From Peptoniphilus mikwangii (GTDB taxonomy: Bacteria > Bacillota > Clostridia > Tissierellales > Peptoniphilaceae): a DNA stretch of 64,000 nt. Shown piece by piece: positions 18,296 through 27,588 of the stretch (its first letter is position 1; the number at the start of each line of letters is the position of its first letter). The translations under genes were made by a program, and so were the position numbers. The notes below the pieces were generated by a model. It had not been told where the DNA came from. It saw only the letters and a list, made by a program, of their open reading frames with translations, and did not search any database. Location: NCBI RefSeq assembly GCF_000468535.1, contig NZ_AUQY01000005.1:124001-188000 (forward strand), read 5' to 3'.

Positions 18296-19849
18296 TTATC
18301 CAAGCAGAGAATAATCTTCCATTCTCCAAATTTCAGTTGCAATTTCCTCGTAAAAATCTTTTTCATGGCTTATTAAAAATATCCCGCCTTTGTACTCCTT
18401 TAATGCTCGTTTAAGTTCATCTTTTGCCATAGGGTCTAAGTGATTTGTCGGTTCATCGAGCATAAGTACATTAGTCGGAGTATTTAAAATTTTACAAAGT
18501 CTAACTTTTGCCTGTTCTCCTCCACTTAAAACTTTTATAAGTGACTCTATCTGTTCGGTCATAAGTCCACATTTTGCAAGCGCAGCCCTTATATGAAACT
18601 GCTCCCAGCTTGGAAATGCATCCCAAATTTCATCTATCGGAGTTCTCTTGTCATCATAAAATTCTTCCTGACAAAAATAACCGACTTTTAAATTTTGTCC
18701 GTTTTCTATTTTTCCGCTGATGGCATTTATTTCTCCAAGCAATGTTTTTACAAGAGTTGTTTTTCCAAGTCCGTTAGCTCCGACAATTGCAATTCTTGAA
18801 CCCCTTTCCATCCTAAGATTTAAAGGTTTTGAAATCGGCTTATCATATCCTATAACAAGATCCTTAGTCTCAAAAATAAGTCTGCTTGGCGCACCTGTCT
18901 CCTTAAACTGAAATTCAGGTTGCGGTTTTTCCTTTACAAGCTCTATTCTCTCCATCTTATCAAGCTTTTTCTGCCTTGACATTGCCATATTTCTTGTTGC
19001 GACTCTCGCCTTATTTCTTGCCACAAAATCTTCAAGATCTGCAATTTCCTGTTGCTGTTTTTTATATGCCGCCTCTATTTGTTTTAGTTTAGCTTCTCTT
19101 AGTCTTTCAAATTCAGAATAATCTCCCACATATCTATTTAACTCCATATTTTCTACATGATAAATTAAATTTATAACCGAATTTAGAAACGGTATGTCAT
19201 GAGAAATTAATATAAATGCATTTTCATATTCCTGTAAATATCTTTTAAGCCACTGTATATGTTCTTCATCTAAGTAATTCGTAGGCTCGTCAAGTAAAAG
19301 TATATCCGGTTTTTCAAGAAGCAACTTGCAGAGTAATACCTTAGATCTCTGACCTCCCGAAAGTTCTTTAAACTTCTTTTCAAGTCCAATCTGTGATACT
19401 CCCATAGCTCTTGATACTTCATCTATCTTGGAATCAATCATATAAAAGTCATGATTTTCAAGAAGACTCTGCAAAATTCCAACTTCATCCATCAAAGCAT
19501 CAAGCTCTTTTTCATCTACTTCTCCCATTTTCATATACAAATTTGAAATTTCGTTTTCAATTTCAAAAAGATGTGAAAAAGCATCTTTTAATACATCTCT
19601 TACCGTATAATCTCCATTATATGTTGCATGTTGATCAAGGTAGCCTGCTCTTACATACTTTGCCCACGAAATTTCTCCCTCTTCCGGAATCAACTTGCCT
19701 GTGATTATATCCATAAATGAAGATTTTCCCTCTCCATTCGGACCAACAAGACCTACATGCTCCCCTGCAAGCAATCTAAAATTTACATCTTTTAAAATTT
19801 CTCTTCCGCCATAGCTGTGGCTCAAATTTTTTACAGTTAATATACTCAT
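18296..19849 (-). CDS. ABC-F family ATPase
   Basis: 517 aa, two ABC domains in one chain without membrane segments. Walker A motifs GPNGEGKSS and GANGLGKTT, signatures LSGGQRSKV and LSGGEQAKV, Walker B LLLDEPTN and LMLDEPTN. The linker between domains (about 235-310) is charged and helical, as in ABC-F proteins that bind the ribosomal E site. Length and linker resemble the YkpA/YbiT group of housekeeping translation factors rather than an antibiotic-resistance subgroup, but I cannot place it firmly. Confidence 0.9.
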   Translation of the reverse strand: MSILTVKNLSHSYGGREILKDVNFRLLAGEHVGLVGPNGEGKSSFMDIITGKLIPEEGEISWAKYVRAGYLDQHATYNGDYTVRDVLKDAFSHLFEIENEISNLYMKMGEVDEKELDALMDEVGILQSLLENHDFYMIDSKIDEVSRAMGVSQIGLEKKFKELSGGQRSKVLLCKLLLEKPDILLLDEPTNYLDEEHIQWLKRYLQEYENAFILISHDIPFLNSVINLIYHVENMELNRYVGDYSEFERLREAKLKQIEAAYKKQQQEIADLEDFVARNKARVATRNMAMSRQKKLDKMERIELVKEKPQPEFQFKETGAPSRLIFETKDLVIGYDKPISKPLNLRMERGSRIAIVGANGLGKTTLVKTLLGEINAISGKIENGQNLKVGYFCQEEFYDDKRTPIDEIWDAFPSWEQFHIRAALAKCGLMTEQIESLIKVLSGGEQAKVRLCKILNTPTNVLMLDEPTNHLDPMAKDELKRALKEYKGGIFLISHEKDFYEEIATEIWRMEDYSLLG

Positions 19850-19895
19850 GTTATCTCCTCAATTTTAATTAATATAATTATACAACAATAAATAA

Positions 19896-19923
19896 AAAAA
19901 AGACTAATTAATTAGTCTTTTTA
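19896..19923 (-). terminator. Terminator after the DUF523 gene
   Basis: Palindrome agactaattaattagtct (19901-19918) between A and T runs. Confidence 0.75.
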
Positions 19924-19960
19924 CCTATTTTAAATTATGTATATCAATTTTATAATTTTT

Positions 19961-20398
19961 TCAATTTTTAAGAAGTTCATTCACATTTTCTTCTCCGTAT
20001 ATCTTTATATTATTTTCAAGTAATATTTTTGCAGTAAATCCTCTACCATTTATAAGTTTTCCTCTATGAGTACCGTCATATATTTTTTTGCTTCCGCAGC
20101 TTGGACTTTTATCTTTCAGAAGTGCAATTTTACAGTTATACTTTTTTGCAAGTTCCAGCGATTTTTTTGCCCCTAATTCAAATTCATATGTAACATCTTT
20201 TCCAATTTTGTTTATAACCTTTCCGTCTATTATTTCTGCAGGTACTCTTGGAGTGCTAAGTCCCCCAAGAACTTCCGGGCAGACTATTATTAAATTATAT
20301 TTTTTTCTAAGTTCATCTATTTGAACTATCAAATTATTTTTACCGTCATAACGACAATTTTCTCCGCAAAGACATGCGCTTATAAGTAAATTTTCCAT
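19961..20398 (-). CDS. DUF523 family protein
   Basis: 145 aa. Conserved family features are ISACLCGENCRYDG, CPEVLGGLSTPR, and LLKDKSPSCG. The cysteines suggest a metal or Fe-S site; the function of DUF523 is unknown. Single gene between two terminators. Confidence 0.88.
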   Translation of the reverse strand: MENLLISACLCGENCRYDGKNNLIVQIDELRKKYNLIIVCPEVLGGLSTPRVPAEIIDGKVINKIGKDVTYEFELGAKKSLELAKKYNCKIALLKDKSPSCGSKKIYDGTHRGKLINGRGFTAKILLENNIKIYGEENVNELLKN

Positions 20399-20459
20399 GA
20401 TATCCCTCTTTTAAGTTAATACTATTTTCATTATACAATATTAAGCTTTTATAACAACA

Positions 20460-20484
20460 AAAAATCACCTTTACAGGTGATTTG
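20460..20484 (-). terminator. Terminator of the yitT-like gene
   Basis: Stem aaatcacct/aggtgattt followed by a T run on the minus strand. Confidence 0.8.
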
Positions 20485-20486
20485 AA

Positions 20487-21362
20487 TTATATTTCTATTG
20501 TTTTAAATCCGCTTCCCTGAATTTCAGCAGTATCACTTACTGCCATAAATGCTTTCGGATCTAACTCTTTTACAATATTTTTAACTTTAACTATCTGTCT
20601 TGAAGAGCATATCAAATAAATTATTGTTATTTCATTACTGCTATATGCACCTTTCCCATTTATATAAGTTACCCCTCTGTCCAATTGACTTTGAATTGTT
20701 CTTGTTATCTGCTCATGATTATTACTTATTATAAAAACTTGCTTTTGTTTTCCTACGCCAAGCTGAATTTTATCTATAACTTGATAACATATAAAAAGTG
20801 ATATTAATGTAAACAGTGCTTTATCTGTTGAATATACAAATGAACTTATTCCTATAATGACAATATTTAACATCATGAGTACGCTGCCTATTGAAATATT
20901 AAAGTATTTTTTTAATATGGCTGCAATTATATCAAAACCTCCCGTTGATGTTCCGTTCCTAAAGGTAATGCCTCCTCCGATTCCATTTATAACTCCCCCA
21001 TATACACAAGCAAGTATAATATTTTCAGTTAAAATATAATTCGGATTTATCTTTTCAAGCAATGATATATAAATCGACAACAAAAATATCGACACAACCG
21101 AAAAAAACATAAATTCTCTGCTGAGCAAAAACAATCCGAGGATCATAATCGGAAGGTTTAATAAAAATACAAGAAGTCCTAAAGGAATCCCCGTTACATT
21201 TTCAATAAGTACGCTAAGTCCGCTTATTCCTCCCGAAATCATACCGTTCGGTTTCAATATATAAACTAATGCTATCGAAGATGCAAAAGTCCCAAAAATT
21301 ACGCTAAATAATTTTTTAATAAATATTTCTTTACTTATATTTAAGCTTAAATTAAATTTCAT
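20487..21362 (-). CDS. YitT family membrane protein (DUF161 + DUF2179)
   Basis: 291 aa. Five or six membrane helices over residues 15-200 contain the glycine-rich family motifs MISGGISGLSVL and GGITFRNGTSTGGFDIIA; a C-terminal DUF2179 domain follows (about 210-290, GVTYINGKGAYSS). YitT proteins are common in Firmicutes, with no settled substrate. It stands alone, with its own terminator. Confidence 0.88.
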   Translation of the reverse strand: MKFNLSLNISKEIFIKKLFSVIFGTFASSIALVYILKPNGMISGGISGLSVLIENVTGIPLGLLVFLLNLPIMILGLFLLSREFMFFSVVSIFLLSIYISLLEKINPNYILTENIILACVYGGVINGIGGGITFRNGTSTGGFDIIAAILKKYFNISIGSVLMMLNIVIIGISSFVYSTDKALFTLISLFICYQVIDKIQLGVGKQKQVFIISNNHEQITRTIQSQLDRGVTYINGKGAYSSNEITIIYLICSSRQIVKVKNIVKELDPKAFMAVSDTAEIQGSGFKTIEI

Positions 21363-21452
21363 ATCTGTATCTCCAAATACTCATCATGTAATCTATAAAT
21401 ATTATATTATAAAAAAAACAGTAAAGTCAAAGTATATTATTAAAAATAAAAA

Positions 21453-21476
21453 AACTGCTCAGTTTCCCGAGCAGCT
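21453..21476 (-). terminator. Terminator of hutH
   Basis: Stem ctgctc/gagcag (21455-21474) followed by T7 on the minus strand. Confidence 0.85.
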
Positions 21477-21488
21477 TCATATTTAAAA

Positions 21489-23027
21489 TTATTGAATGTT
21501 AAGTTTAACTTTTTTTTCAACAGCTTTTACAATCTTGCCGTTCTTTAAAAGTTCAGTTGCTTTTTCAAGCTCATCATAGATTTCAATATCCTTATCATTT
21601 TCAATGAATTTAAGTTCTGATCTTACAGCCTTGTAAGCAGCTTCAGTTCCTACTCCAAGCTTAAAGTTTTCTTCAGCTCTGAAGTCAATAGCTTGACAAG
21701 CAGCCATGATTTCTGTTGCAACAATTCTTCTTGAATTGTCAATTATATCTCTTGCTTTTCTTGCAGCTATTGTTCCCATAGATACAAAGTCTTCTTGGTT
21801 TTCACATGAAGGAATTGAATCTACACTTGCTGGATGAGCAAGAACTTTATTTTCTGATGCAAGAGCTGCAGCAGCGTATTGTGTAATCATGAATCCTGAG
21901 TTAAGTCCCGGATATTTTACAAGGAATGATGGGAATTCTGATAATTGATGATTTACTAATCTTTCAATACGTCTTTCAGATACATTTCCTATTTCAGATG
22001 CAGCTATTCCCAAAAAGTCAAATGGTTGAGCCATTGGTTCTCCGTGGAAGTTACCTCCTGAAATTACATCTCCATCCGGAGTTATAATTGGATTATCAGT
22101 TCCTGAATTAATTTCAATTTCAACTTTTTCTTTTACATAAGCTATTGAATCCTTACTTGCTCCATGAATTTGTGGAATACAACGAAGTGTATATGGATCT
22201 TGTACTCTAATTTGTGCTGTATGAGTTGTATATGTTGAACCTTCAACTAAATCTAACATATTCTTTGCTGTTGCAAGACATCCTTTATGTGGACGAATTG
22301 TATGAAGTTTTTCATAGAAAGCATCAACAATTCCTCTATGTGCTTCAAGTGAAAGAGCGCCTGCGATGTCAGAAAGTTTTAATAATTCAATTGCATCATA
22401 TGTTGCAAGAGCACCTATTGCAGTTAAAACTGTTGTACCGTTAATTAAAGCAAGACCTTCTTTAGCTTGTAATGTAATGATGTCTATACCTGCTCTATCC
22501 ATAGCTTCTTTTCCTGATAAAAGTTCTCCGTTGTAATATGCACGTCCAAGACCAAGCATAGGAAGAACCATATGAGCAAGTGGAGCAAGGTCTCCTGATG
22601 CTCCAAGTGAACCTTTTTCCGGAATAAATGGAATTACATTTTTATTAAGCATATCAAGAATTACTTTAACAGTTTCCATTCTAATTCCTGAATATCCCTT
22701 TACAAGAGAATTAATTCTGATAAGCATAATAGCTCTTACTTCATCTTCTCTTAATGGATTACCGAATCCGCTTGAGTGTGTACGAATTAAGTTTTCTTGA
22801 AGTTGAGAACAATCTTCTCTGGATATACTTACTTTACATAGTGAACCGAATCCTGTTGTTACACCATATACTACTCTTTCTTCTTCAATTATGTCATCAA
22901 CTATTTTTCTTGATGCTTTAACAGCTTCAATTTTTTCATCAGAAATTGCAACTTCAACATGATCTCTTGCTACTGCTACTACATCTTCAAGTTTTAAACT
23001 ATTTCCTGTCAATACAACTTTATTCAT
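21489..23027 (-). CDS. hutH: Histidine ammonia-lyase
   Basis: 512 aa from the ATG at 23027 (GGAGG upstream; the earlier in-frame start at 23063 adds a basic non-conserved tail). The Ala-Ser-Gly triad that forms the MIO cofactor is in GSLGASGDLAPL (143-145), and the catalytic tyrosine is in VYGVTTGFG. It deaminates L-histidine to urocanate, the first step of the route completed by HutU, HutI and FtcD elsewhere in the window. It is monocistronic and divergent from a large SARP-like regulator, its likely controller. Confidence 0.96.
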   Translation of the reverse strand: MNKVVLTGNSLKLEDVVAVARDHVEVAISDEKIEAVKASRKIVDDIIEEERVVYGVTTGFGSLCKVSISREDCSQLQENLIRTHSSGFGNPLREDEVRAIMLIRINSLVKGYSGIRMETVKVILDMLNKNVIPFIPEKGSLGASGDLAPLAHMVLPMLGLGRAYYNGELLSGKEAMDRAGIDIITLQAKEGLALINGTTVLTAIGALATYDAIELLKLSDIAGALSLEAHRGIVDAFYEKLHTIRPHKGCLATAKNMLDLVEGSTYTTHTAQIRVQDPYTLRCIPQIHGASKDSIAYVKEKVEIEINSGTDNPIITPDGDVISGGNFHGEPMAQPFDFLGIAASEIGNVSERRIERLVNHQLSEFPSFLVKYPGLNSGFMITQYAAAALASENKVLAHPASVDSIPSCENQEDFVSMGTIAARKARDIIDNSRRIVATEIMAACQAIDFRAEENFKLGVGTEAAYKAVRSELKFIENDKDIEIYDELEKATELLKNGKIVKAVEKKVKLNIQ

Positions 23028-23571
23028 TTTTTTCCTCCGTTCTCTTTGAAACACCTTCAACATTTAAGAAAGTATGGTACATAATTTAAAATCATTTTAT
23101 TTTTACAATATAATGTTATGTAATTTGTTGTTATAATTCAATAACACCTTTCCACTATATTATTAAAAATAAAAACGTCTTTAAAAACTTTCTTTAATGA
23201 AAAAAGAAACATAATAATATTTTCTTACTAAGTTTATTTTATATAACCATCATCAAATATAGGTCAAAAATTTAAAAAATTTTTAATTTTTATAATATGA
23301 GTTGAATTTTATCAGAGTAAAATTTATAAGCCTTTCTAAACTTTATTATCAAATTATTAAGTTTTCATGTGTATTAACGTCAAATTTACGTCTATAATTT
23401 TTGATTTTCATTTTTCGACAGTCAAATTTTTCAAATAAAATATTTTTAATTTTTTTTGATTCTTATTTTTTACACCTGTAAAATCTTAGTATTTATCATA
23501 GTTTTGAGATATCTCTTTATCTTGTTAAACAAATACTACATCTATCATACGTCTAATTTTTTTATGATTTA
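23028..23571. promoter_or_regulatory. hutH/SARP divergent control region with ACGTC motifs
   Basis: More than 500 bp of A/T-rich sequence without a gene. The G/C-containing pentamer ACGTC occurs four times: 23175-23179, 23377-23381, 23388-23392 and 23549-23553. The middle pair is a direct repeat with an 11-bp period, the spacing at which SARP regulators are known to bind heptamer repeats. GTCAAATTT occurs at 23379-23387 and 23421-23429. The sequence cgtctttaaa at 23176 recurs exactly upstream of hutU at 59897. I read these as candidate operator sites; no clear hutH promoter was found. Confidence 0.45.
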
Positions 23572-23600
23572 TTGACACCTTATGTTTGTTGAATTATACT
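23572..23600 (+). promoter_or_regulatory. Sigma-A-type promoter of the SARP-like regulator
   Basis: TTGACA (23572-23577), a 17-bp spacer and TATACT (23595-23600), about 58 bp before the start codon. Confidence 0.8.
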
Positions 23601-23658
23601 TATATATAGTAAAATAAACGTAAGTTACAGATAGAAAATTTTTAAAGAGAGGTATAAT

Positions 23659-26600
23659 ATGAGCAAAATATATGCTAAATTATTCGGAGTTCCTCAAATA
23701 CTCAAAGATGGCGAAAAAGTGTTCTTCCCTTATGCAAAAATCAATGCTCTGATTTATTACATACTTATTAATAAAGTTGTATCAAGAGACGAAATCGCAG
23801 GTCTGCTTTGGCCGGATGAAAATGAAAAAATCGCAAAGAAAAATTTGAGAAATGCATTATATCAATCTAAAAAAAGTCTTGATATGGACTTTATAATATC
23901 TCCCAAAAAATCAATTCTCGTTTTAAATGATGATCTTAATATTGAATGTGATGTAAATTTATTCATTGAAGATCCGATAAAAAATTCAAATTTATATGAC
24001 GGAGATTTCCTTCAGGGATTTTTCTTAAAAGAAGCTGAATCATATGAATATTGGATTACAAAAATGAGAAATCTCTATCAAGACAAATTTACAAATATAT
24101 CCTACAAAAAAATAGAATCAAACATAGAAAACGGCATATATGAAAATGTAGAAAAGGATATAAATGCTCTTACACAAATAGATGAATTTGATGAGAGAAA
24201 TTTTAGGCTTTTGATGAAATTTTATCAAAAGACAGGAAGAAACGGAAAAGTAGTTGAAACTTATTATGACTTATCAAAACTGTTACAAAACGAACTCGGA
24301 GTTGAACCTGACAGAGAGACAAAAAAAATCTACGAGGAATCAATCAAGCAAATAAATATTAATAATTCAAGGCCAAAGATTGTAGATTATTTTTTCTATG
24401 GTCGTTATAATGAGATAGCAAAAATAGAGGATACATTAAAATCATTTTCGGATAATAAACCTGCAAAGTCCATCTTCATAAGAGGCGAAGCAGGTATCGG
24501 AAAAAGTTCCTTGAAGAGAAAGATCTTGGAAAATAAGGAAGAAAATTTTATAATACTTGAATCTTTTTGCTATCAAGCAGAGGAAAACTATGCTCTCAGA
24601 CCGTTTGGAATAATTATTGACAAAATGAGCAAGGTTTTAAAAGAATTCAAAATACCTCTTCCTACGTTTTGGGGTACTACAATGTCAAAATTATTCCCAA
24701 GTTTTGATGAATCTTCACATGATATTAAACTTTTAGAGTCAAAAGAACCGCTGAAATTCGATTTGCTAACTCAAGTAATAGTGGAGGCGGCAAAAAAAAT
24801 AAACGAAAAGAAAAAACTCTTAATTGTTTTTGAGGATATACAGTGGATGGACCAAACTTCGTTAAAACTTTTAACATCTGTAATACTGCATCTTAAAGAT
24901 GAGGCAATTTTTATACTAACTGCAAGAAAGCAATTTAATTTAGATGTCGATGATCTGCTTACCTCTCTTGAAAGATACGATAAAATAGAAACAATAGAGC
25001 TTGAAAGATTTAATCACGAAGAATCTTTAGAATTCATATTAAAATCATTACCGGATAGAGAAATCCAAACAGAAACTTTAGAAAAAATATACCTTGAAAC
25101 TGAAGGCAATTCTTTTTTCCTAAGTGAATATGTAAATTTAATCAAGTCTGACGACAAGACAGATCTTATGACTTCCAAAATGGTAGATGCAATAAAATCA
25201 AGATTTTTATACTTGTCAAAATCAGAAAAAGATCTTTTGGATATAGTAAGTTTCTTCTATGATGAAGCTCCTATTGAAACAATTTGTGAAATAACAGGTC
25301 AAGGAGAATTTGATATAATAGGACTGCTCGAAGAACTTGAAAAAAGAAATATTTTAACAGAAGTTGTCCATAAAAATCATATAGGATTAATTTTTACTCA
25401 TACTAAATTAAGAGAATATGTATACATGATTCAACCAAACTCCAAGAAAAAAATAGTTCACAAAAGAATCGGAGAAATACTTGAAGCCAAACTTGAACAA
25501 AAGAAAAAAGATCCGTATATATATTCAAAACTTGTATATCATTACAGCTCTGCAGGCGAAGATTTAAAGGCACTTAAATATAAGATAGAAACTCTCAATT
25601 ATTATTTGAATTTTTCTCACGAGCTATTCCCTATTTTAAACTTCTCCGAGTTAGAACAGGATGAAAAAATTTACATTTCAAGAGATAAAATACAAGATAT
25701 GTTCGAAAAACTGTCTGAAAATTTTGCAGAACTTATGAATAAGGAAAGATCTGAAGAACTTAAAACTCTTGAAGTTGAATTTTTCTATATGAAAGGTCGC
25801 TATATGATAAGAGATGGAAATTACGGCGAAGGACTTGACGACATTCGCTATGTAATTCAAAAAGCCGGTGAAATCGGAAATAGAGACTATGTCCTTGACG
25901 GATATAAACAAATGATATTCTATAACATTCAAACTAACAACTCACACGATATGATAGAATATATCGAACTTGCTCTGGACCTTGCCGTTAAATGTAATTA
26001 TCATAAAGAGATTGGTATTCTATTAAGACTTAAAGGTCTATATAACATAATGATAGGAAATTATTTTATCGCCGAAAAACTTTTAACAGAATCTATAAAC
26101 ACTTTTAAGGTTACAGATGAAGTTGCAAACAGATATGCAATTAATATTGCGGCAGCCTACAACTATATAGGAGAATTAAGATTTGCAACCGGAGACTATG
26201 AGGATGCAACCGAACAATTTAAGGCGGCAATAGACCTTTCAAAAAATAAAAATGCACTATCAAGCCTTTCAATTTTCTATATAAATATGGGTAAAGCATA
26301 TTTTGCACTTGATAATGTGAAAAAAGCGGAAGAATATTTTAATTTTGCATACAACCTATATGGTCAGTTTGACTCATTCTGGAAACGTCCTGTACTTGAT
26401 TCTTACATGGCTCTTACTGAAATCAGACTAAAGAAATATTCAGATTCCGTACTTCATATAAAGAGCGCCTTAGAATTTGCAGAAAAATTAAAAGATCCGA
26501 GAGATCTCGGCACTGTATATTTTGCACATTATATGATTTCAAAAATGGCACAAAAAGATACTGTACTTTTCGAAATATACAAAGATATTTTAAAAGAAAC

Positions 26601-26685
26601 TGCGGACTCATACAAGGATAAATCTCTAAACTATTTGGACGCTTACAGAGATGCATATGAAATAAACAGAATAATAACAAAATAA
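23659..26685 (+). CDS. SARP/BTAD-ATPase-TPR transcriptional regulator
   Basis: 1008 aa. The N-terminal winged helix of OmpR/SARP type (about 5-95, with EIAGLLWPDENEKIAKKNLR) is followed by a BTAD helical domain (100-235, ending NELGVEPDRETKKIYEE). An AAA_16/STAND ATPase follows, with Walker A GEAGIGKSS (276-284) and Walker B LIVFEDIQWMD (about 387-397), and then a TPR-like helical C-terminus (about 600-1000). This is the AfsR-like layout, in which a ligand or partner may gate DNA binding through the ATPase. Divergent position beside hutH and shared motifs upstream of the other hut loci suggest it controls histidine catabolism; that is inference. The ATG follows AGAGAGGT. Confidence 0.85.
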   Translation: MSKIYAKLFGVPQILKDGEKVFFPYAKINALIYYILINKVVSRDEIAGLLWPDENEKIAKKNLRNALYQSKKSLDMDFIISPKKSILVLNDDLNIECDVNLFIEDPIKNSNLYDGDFLQGFFLKEAESYEYWITKMRNLYQDKFTNISYKKIESNIENGIYENVEKDINALTQIDEFDERNFRLLMKFYQKTGRNGKVVETYYDLSKLLQNELGVEPDRETKKIYEESIKQININNSRPKIVDYFFYGRYNEIAKIEDTLKSFSDNKPAKSIFIRGEAGIGKSSLKRKILENKEENFIILESFCYQAEENYALRPFGIIIDKMSKVLKEFKIPLPTFWGTTMSKLFPSFDESSHDIKLLESKEPLKFDLLTQVIVEAAKKINEKKKLLIVFEDIQWMDQTSLKLLTSVILHLKDEAIFILTARKQFNLDVDDLLTSLERYDKIETIELERFNHEESLEFILKSLPDREIQTETLEKIYLETEGNSFFLSEYVNLIKSDDKTDLMTSKMVDAIKSRFLYLSKSEKDLLDIVSFFYDEAPIETICEITGQGEFDIIGLLEELEKRNILTEVVHKNHIGLIFTHTKLREYVYMIQPNSKKKIVHKRIGEILEAKLEQKKKDPYIYSKLVYHYSSAGEDLKALKYKIETLNYYLNFSHELFPILNFSELEQDEKIYISRDKIQDMFEKLSENFAELMNKERSEELKTLEVEFFYMKGRYMIRDGNYGEGLDDIRYVIQKAGEIGNRDYVLDGYKQMIFYNIQTNNSHDMIEYIELALDLAVKCNYHKEIGILLRLKGLYNIMIGNYFIAEKLLTESINTFKVTDEVANRYAINIAAAYNYIGELRFATGDYEDATEQFKAAIDLSKNKNALSSLSIFYINMGKAYFALDNVKKAEEYFNFAYNLYGQFDSFWKRPVLDSYMALTEIRLKKYSDSVLHIKSALEFAEKLKDPRDLGTVYFAHYMISKMAQKDTVLFEIYKDILKETADSYKDKSLNYLDAYRDAYEINRIITK

Positions 26686-26699
26686 TTAACAGTTGACCA

Positions 26700-26728
26700 T
26701 TAACAACTAACAAAATAAATGATATAAT
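26700..26728 (+). promoter_or_regulatory. Promoter of thiT
   Basis: TTAACA (26700-26705), a 17-bp spacer and TATAAT (26723-26728), just before the TPP riboswitch. Confidence 0.75.
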
Positions 26729-26751
26729 ATATCGTAATTAAATTATTACAG

Positions 26752-26834
26752 GAATAGGGGAGCGTTTTGCTGAGAGGAATTAATATTCGACCCTTTAGCT
26801 GATCCGGATAATACCGGCGTAGTGAATTCTATCC
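26752..26834 (+). ncRNA. TPP (THI-element) riboswitch
   Basis: The conserved pieces appear in order: aggggagc, gctgagagg, gaccctt, ctgatccggataataccggc and gtagtgaa. This is the classical thiamine pyrophosphate aptamer. It precedes thiT by about 35 bp; the thiT ribosome site gaggtgat follows directly, and the segment cactcattcagcacctg lies between them. Control is probably at translation start or by a short terminator, reducing thiT when TPP is plentiful. Confidence 0.95.
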
Positions 26835-26868
26835 ACTCATTCAGCACCTGTTACTATGAGGTGATATT

Positions 26869-27387
26869 ATGAGAAATGAAAAATCAAAAATGTTGGCAGA
26901 AGCAGGAGTTATGATTGCATTATCACAAATCCTAAGTTATGTAAAGGTATTTCAAATGCCCCAAGGCGGTTCAATAACCATAGCAAGTATGGTACCGATT
27001 ATATTCTTTTCACTGATTTGGGGTGGCAAAAAGGGAATTTTGGCATCAGTAACCTATGGAATACTTCAATTTGCACTTGGAGGAGAAGGCATTCTAAATC
27101 CTCTTTCAATTTTACTTGATTATTTGCTTGCATTCGGTGTGCTTGGTGTAGCGGGTTTCTTCCCGAAAAACATAACCGGAGCAATCACAGGAACTTCCGT
27201 TGCCGTACTTCTTAGATACTTCTTCCACTTTTTAAGCGGATGGCTTGTATTTTATATGTACGCTCCTGAAGGAGTAGCTCCTTGGATATATTCTTTGAGC
27301 TACAATTCCTATATGTTAGTTGAACTTGTTATAAGCGTAGTGGTTATAACAATAATTTATAAACCGTTAATAAATAAATTAAAATAA
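26869..27387 (+). CDS. thiT: ThiT thiamine-specific ECF transporter S-component
   Basis: 172 aa with about six membrane helices. The sequence MLAEAGVMIALSQILSYVK near the start and PQGGSITIASMVPIIFFSL are typical of ThiT, which binds thiamine and joins a shared EcfA/A'/T energising module (not in the window). The TPP riboswitch directly upstream independently supports thiamine as the substrate. Single gene closed by a terminator. Confidence 0.95.
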   Translation: MRNEKSKMLAEAGVMIALSQILSYVKVFQMPQGGSITIASMVPIIFFSLIWGGKKGILASVTYGILQFALGGEGILNPLSILLDYLLAFGVLGVAGFFPKNITGAITGTSVAVLLRYFFHFLSGWLVFYMYAPEGVAPWIYSLSYNSYMLVELVISVVVITIIYKPLINKLK

Positions 27388-27414
27388 GTAGGAAATCTCC
27401 TACTTATTTTTTTT
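27382..27414 (+). terminator. Terminator of thiT
   Basis: Stem aataagtagg/ctacttatt followed by T8. Confidence 0.85.
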
Positions 27415-27588
27415 GCTATTTAATTTTTCGAGTTTCTAAATTCTCAAATTTTTTATATTTAGTATAATATTATAACTGCAGAAATCAGCGTTATTAAATT
27501 AAGATTTTCAAATACAATAGAGCTAATTAGAAACATATAAATTTTTGCCAAGCTCTTTATAAAATTAAAGTAACCTTTTTATATAATA

